Below, one piece after another: positions 60,183-64,000 of a stretch of DNA of 64,000 nucleotides. Position numbers and translations under genes: made by a program. The notes beneath the pieces were generated by a model. That model did not search any database and was not told the origin of the DNA. It saw nothing but the letters and a program-made list of their open reading frames with translations. Position 1 is the first letter of the stretch, and each line of letters starts with the position of its first letter. The DNA comes from Roseobacter sp. HKCCD6576-2 (lineage in GTDB: Bacteria > Pseudomonadota > Alphaproteobacteria > Rhodobacterales > Rhodobacteraceae): positions 1-64,000 of the forward strand of contig NZ_WVNW01000001.1 of NCBI RefSeq assembly GCF_013179285.1, given 5' to 3'.

Positions 60183-62444
60183 TCAGCGCCCAATCTCGCA
60201 GGCTGCCATCACCGCCATGTTCAGAATGTCATTGGTCGTGGATACCGTCGAACAAATCTGAACCGGCCGATCCAAACCGGTCAGGATCGGGCCGATCACC
60301 GTCGCCCCCGCCATTTCCTGCATCAGTTTCACAGAGATGGACGCCGAATGCCGGGCTGGCACAACAATCACATTGGCGGGCCCAGACAGGCGACAGAACG
60401 GGTACTGCGCCATGACCTCAGGGTTCAGGGCCACATCAATGGTCATCTCACCATCATATTCAAAATCAACGCCCTTTTCGTCCAGAACAAGCGGGGCTTG
60501 GTGCATCTTTTCGGCCCGTTCCGAGACCGGATAGCCGAAAGTCGAGAAGCTTACGAAGGCCACGCGCGGCTCAAGCCCCAAATGACGCGCCACCTGCGCG
60601 CCACGCTCCGCGATCAAGGCCAAATCCTCCGCTTCCGGCCATTCGTGAACCAAAGTATCGGCGACCAAGACGATCCGCCCATTATGGATCATCGCGGTCA
60701 CGCCAACCGCGCCATCCGCAGCGGTTGTGTCGAACACATGCCCCAGGAGGCCCAAGACATGCGCTGATTTCCGCGTCGCGCCGGTTACCAACCCATCGCC
60801 ATGTCCATGCGCCAACATCAGAGCCGAGAATACGTGCCGGTCCCGGGCTGCAAGGCGGTGAATGTCGTGATGGTCGAACCCCTTGCGCTGAAGCCGCTGA
60901 TAAAGAAAGGATTTGTAGCTCTCCAGATGGCTCGTATTGGCGGCATTCACCACCTCCAATTCGCGCACCGCATCGGCCAATCCCGCGCCTTCCAGCTTCT
61001 CCTTCACATCCGCTTCGCGCCCGACGACAAGCGCTTTGCCCATGCCGTTCCGCTGATACGCAACAGCCGCGCGGAGCACCCGCACATCATCACCCTCGGC
61101 AAAAATCATCCGCGCCTGCGCATTGCGCGCCCGGGCATTGATGCCTTGCAAAATCGACGAGGTTGGATCCATCCGCGCCCGCAACGTCGTCGCATAGGCG
61201 TCCAAATCGATGATCGGGCGGCGCGCCACGCCGGTGTCCATCCCGGCACGCGCCACCGCCGGCGGCACCACATAGATCAGACGCGGATCAAACGGCGTCG
61301 GGATGATGTAATCTCGACCAAAGGTTAGTTTCCGACCGTAAGCCATCGCGACTTCATCGGGCACATCGGCGCGGGCCAGTTTCGCAAGCGCCTCGGCACA
61401 GGCGATTTTCATCTCGTCATTGATGGCGCGCGCGTGGATATCCAGCGCACCGCGGAGGAGATAAGGAAACCCGAGCACGTTGTTCACTTGGTTCGGGTAA
61501 TCGCTCCGCCCTGTGGCCACGATCGCATCGACGCGCACCTCATGGGCTTGTTCGGGCGTGATCTCCGGATCCGGATTGGCCATGGCGAAAATCACCGGAT
61601 TGTCGGCCATGGATTTGACCATCTCCGGCGTGACAGCACCTTTGACAGACACGCCCAGGAAGACATCTGCCCCCTCCATCGCATCTTCCAGCGTTCGGAG
61701 ATCGGTCGACACGGCGTGGGCCGATTTCCACTGATTCATACCCTCGGTACGACCTTGGTAAATGACCCCTTTGGTGTCGCAGACGATGCAATTCTCGTGT
61801 TTTGCGCCCATCGCCTTGAGCAGTTCGATGCAGGCGATGCCCGCAGCCCCGGCACCATTCAAAACGATCTTACACTCTTCTATCTTTTTGCCGCTCAGGT
61901 GCAGCGCGTTGATCAGGCCCGCCGCGCAGATCACCGCCGTCCCATGCTGATCATCGTGGAAGACGGGGATATCCATCTCTTCCTTCAAGCGCTGCTCGAT
62001 CATGAAGCATTCGGGCGCTTTAATGTCTTCTAGATTGATCCCGCCGAATGTCGGGCCCATGAGCCGCACCGCGTTCACGAACTCATCCACGTCTTCGGTG
62101 TCGAGCTCGATATCGATGGAATTCACGTCGGCGAAGCGTTTGAAGAGAACCGATTTCCCCTCCATCACCGGCTTCGACGCCAAAGCGCCCAGATTGCCCA
62201 AGCCCAACACGGCCGTCCCGTTCGATATCACGGCAACCATATTGCCCTTGGTCGTATAGTCGTAGGCCAGTTCCGGGTTCTCGGCGATCACCTCGCAAGG
62301 CACCGCGACACCGGGGGAATAGGCCAAGCTCAGATCGCGTTGCGTTGCCATCGGTGTCGAGGCGTTGATGTCGATTTTCCCCGGGCGCGGCTCCAGATGA
62401 TAGGCCAATGCCTCTTCGCGGGTGATCTTGCTTTTGTTCGGCAT
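60183..62444 (-). CDS. maeB: NADP-dependent malic enzyme with a phosphotransacetylase-like domain
   Basis: A 753-aa MaeB-type enzyme decarboxylating malate to pyruvate. The malic enzyme domain (about 1-430) has SLAYSPGVAVPCEVI, DIPVFHDDQHGTAVICAAGLINAL and the NADP-binding VLNGAGAAGIACIELL. The C-terminal PTA-like domain (about 435-753; ARMIFAEGDDVRVLRAA, GATRKSAHVLGLLG, PANVIVVPARHSASISVKLMQEM) is typical of this class and is regulatory rather than a proven phosphotransacetylase. It is divergent from mutS. Confidence 0.95.
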   Translation of the reverse strand: MPNKSKITREEALAYHLEPRPGKIDINASTPMATQRDLSLAYSPGVAVPCEVIAENPELAYDYTTKGNMVAVISNGTAVLGLGNLGALASKPVMEGKSVLFKRFADVNSIDIELDTEDVDEFVNAVRLMGPTFGGINLEDIKAPECFMIEQRLKEEMDIPVFHDDQHGTAVICAAGLINALHLSGKKIEECKIVLNGAGAAGIACIELLKAMGAKHENCIVCDTKGVIYQGRTEGMNQWKSAHAVSTDLRTLEDAMEGADVFLGVSVKGAVTPEMVKSMADNPVIFAMANPDPEITPEQAHEVRVDAIVATGRSDYPNQVNNVLGFPYLLRGALDIHARAINDEMKIACAEALAKLARADVPDEVAMAYGRKLTFGRDYIIPTPFDPRLIYVVPPAVARAGMDTGVARRPIIDLDAYATTLRARMDPTSSILQGINARARNAQARMIFAEGDDVRVLRAAVAYQRNGMGKALVVGREADVKEKLEGAGLADAVRELEVVNAANTSHLESYKSFLYQRLQRKGFDHHDIHRLAARDRHVFSALMLAHGHGDGLVTGATRKSAHVLGLLGHVFDTTAADGAVGVTAMIHNGRIVLVADTLVHEWPEAEDLALIAERGAQVARHLGLEPRVAFVSFSTFGYPVSERAEKMHQAPLVLDEKGVDFEYDGEMTIDVALNPEVMAQYPFCRLSGPANVIVVPARHSASISVKLMQEMAGATVIGPILTGLDRPVQICSTVSTTNDILNMAVMAACEIGR

Positions 62445-62575
62445 TGTGGGCGGCCCTTTCTTGCGACGAGTCCCGTCTTAGCCGCGTTGCCCAAACCTCA
62501 CAACATGATGCTTTTGCGGGTTTCGCCTCAGCGCCACGGTTTGTAGGTTGAACGCCACCGGCCAGGGGGACGCAG

Positions 62576-64000
62576 ATGACCGCGCAAGTCACACCGATGA
62601 TGGCGCAATATATGGAGATCAAAGCGCAGCATCGCGATGCGCTGCTCTTCTATCGCATGGGCGATTTCTACGAGATGTTTTTCGACGACGCCGTGGCCGC
62701 CGCCGAGGCGCTCGATATCGCGCTGACGAAACGGGGAAAGCATAATGGCGATGATATCCCGATGTGTGGCGTCCCGGCCCATTCCGCCGAGGGGTATCTG
62801 CTGACGTTGATCCGCAAGGGCTTTCGCGTGGCCGTTTGCGAGCAGATGGAAAACCCTGCCGAGGCGAAGAAACGCGGCTCGAAATCGGTTGTGAAACGCG
62901 ATGTGGTGCGTTTGGTCACACCCGGAACGCTGACGGAAGACAGCTTGCTTGAGGCGCGGCGACACAATTTCCTCGCTGCTTATGCAGACGTTCGTGGCGA
63001 GGGGGCATTGGCCTGGGCCGACATTTCGACCGGCTCATTTCAAGTGATGGCCTGCCCGCTGGTGCAACTGGCACCGGAACTGGCGCGCCTTGCCCCGCGC
63101 GAAGTATTGGTCTCCGACGGGTTGGCGACGGAACAGCAAGATCTGATCGCTGAGAGCGGGGCCTCTGTCACGCCTTTGTCACCAGCGAGCTTTGACAGCA
63201 GCTCTGCGTCGGCTCGGATTCAGTCTCTATTTCAGGTGAAAACGCTCGATCCTTTCGGGTCTTTCACCCGGTCCGACCTCTCTGCCATGGGCGCGTTGAT
63301 CGACTATTTGGAGATCACGCAGAAGGGCAACCTGCCGCTCCTCCGCCCACCAGCGAAACAAAGCGCCGGGCGGATCATGCAGATCGATGCCGCAACTCGG
63401 CGCAATTTAGAGCTGACCACGAGCCTCGCCGGCGGGCGCACAGGAAGCCTAGCGGCTACAATTGACCGGACCGTCACGGCGGGCGGCGGGCGTTTGTTCG
63501 AGCGGCGCCTCTCCAGCCCATCCACCGATTTAGAGACGATCATCAATCGCCATGATGCGGTGAGCTTTGCTTTAGACCACGGCGCAAAATCGAGCGATAT
63601 CCGCACGGCGCTCCGCCAGGTGCCGGATTTGGACCGCGCGCTGTCCCGGCTTGCATTGGATCGGGGTGGACCCCGTGATTTGGCGGCGATCCGGAATGGG
63701 TTGGCCGCCGCCATGCAACTTGCCGAGCTGTTCGCAGGCATGGATCTGCCCGACATTCTCTCTTCTGCGGCGGCGGATCTGCGCGGCCATGAGGCTTTGG
63801 TCGAACATCTTGAGGCGGCTCTGGTGGCGGACCCCCCGCTTTTGGCGCGCGATGGCGGGTTTATCGCCACCGGCTACGATGATGACCTCGATGAGGCGCG
63901 CACTTTGCGCGATGAAGGCCGCGGTGTGATCGCCTCCATGCAAGCGGATTATGCCGAGGTGAGTGGCATTCCGTCTTTGAAGGTCAAGCATAACAACGTC
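62576..64000 (+). CDS. mutS: DNA mismatch repair protein MutS (partial, runs off the window)
   Basis: The first 475 codons of MutS are present and the frame is still open at the end of the window. The mismatch-recognition domain begins after MTAQVTPMMAQYMEIKAQHRDALLFYRMGDFYEMFFDDA with the Phe-x-Glu wedge (GDFYEMF). DIPMCGVPAHSAEGYL, RGSKSVVKRDVVRLVTPGT and the connector/core domains follow. The ATPase domain lies beyond the window. CAGGGGGA precedes the ATG. The 131-nt divergent gap to maeB should hold both promoters. Confidence 0.97.
   Translation, partial: MTAQVTPMMAQYMEIKAQHRDALLFYRMGDFYEMFFDDAVAAAEALDIALTKRGKHNGDDIPMCGVPAHSAEGYLLTLIRKGFRVAVCEQMENPAEAKKRGSKSVVKRDVVRLVTPGTLTEDSLLEARRHNFLAAYADVRGEGALAWADISTGSFQVMACPLVQLAPELARLAPREVLVSDGLATEQQDLIAESGASVTPLSPASFDSSSASARIQSLFQVKTLDPFGSFTRSDLSAMGALIDYLEITQKGNLPLLRPPAKQSAGRIMQIDAATRRNLELTTSLAGGRTGSLAATIDRTVTAGGGRLFERRLSSPSTDLETIINRHDAVSFALDHGAKSSDIRTALRQVPDLDRALSRLALDRGGPRDLAAIRNGLAAAMQLAELFAGMDLPDILSSAAADLRGHEALVEHLEAALVADPPLLARDGGFIATGYDDDLDEARTLRDEGRGVIASMQADYAEVSGIPSLKVKHNNV

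Noticed and set aside
1-64000. CRISPR arrays, insertion sequences, prophage or integration sites
   Set aside because: No regularly spaced repeats, transposase, integrase or flanking target duplications were seen; the only tRNA has no adjacent integrase.

Overview
The window is a gene-dense, GC-rich chromosomal segment with no mobile elements, CRISPR arrays or rRNA. Gene content and order point to a marine Rhodobacteraceae/Roseobacter-type alphaproteobacterium. The pointers are a serC-serA operon with a serC-leader-like RNA, uppP next to an NDUFA9-type complex I gene, an lptCAB-hpf-ptsN cluster without rpoN, tandem GFA genes, TamA/TamB and an NADP malic enzyme with a PTA-like domain. This assignment is an inference from gene content; no marker phylogeny was possible.

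Layout. 1-2.6 kb: thiolase, metallophosphoesterase and MarR operon (minus). 2.6-5.5 kb: serA and serC behind a structured leader (minus). 5.7-10.2 kb: a second MarR gene, then a Mn/Fe-type ABC importer (sitABCD) whose promoter is covered by two palindromes; SitC carries a DtxR-like tail. 10.3-18.9 kb: a cobalamin riboswitch and ten tightly overlapping genes forming a complete B12 uptake and salvage unit (BtuB, BtuF, BtuC, BtuD, CbiZ, a leaderless BtuF-like protein, ExbB, two ExbDs, TonB). 18.9-27.7 kb: a small two-repeat secreted protein, an AraC regulator divergent from an AttEFGH-like ABC/lipocalin cluster, a membrane-fused alpha/beta-hydrolase-like protein lacking the nucleophile Ser, serB and a CxxC protein of unknown function. 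27.8-35.7 kb: gltB and gltD separated by two GFA genes and a secreted unknown. 35.9-46.9 kb: uppP, NDUFA9-like, tamA-tamB, tRNA-Leu(CAG), rnd, lptC-lptA-lptB, hpf, ptsN. 47-54.7 kb: surface polysaccharide genes (three glycosyltransferases, galU, kdsB, cysQ, a KpsM-like permease). 54.7-64 kb: an SH3 protein, alkB, dnaK-dnaJ with an RpoH-like promoter, ribokinase, maeB and a mutS that runs off the window.

How the genes fit together. Three biosynthetic or uptake modules stand out: serine synthesis (serA, serC, serB), glutamate synthase, and riboswitch-controlled cobalamin scavenging that carries its own energiser (TonB/ExbB/ExbD). Envelope biogenesis is spread over uppP, tamAB, lptCAB, galU, kdsB and the glycosyltransferases. 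Most of the window is ordinary core genome. The most unusual signals are the paired palindromes on the sit promoter, the SitC tail, the Asp/Asn ExbD pair, the Shine-Dalgarno-complementary stretch behind the riboswitch, and the Ser-to-Arg change in the hydrolase-like membrane protein.
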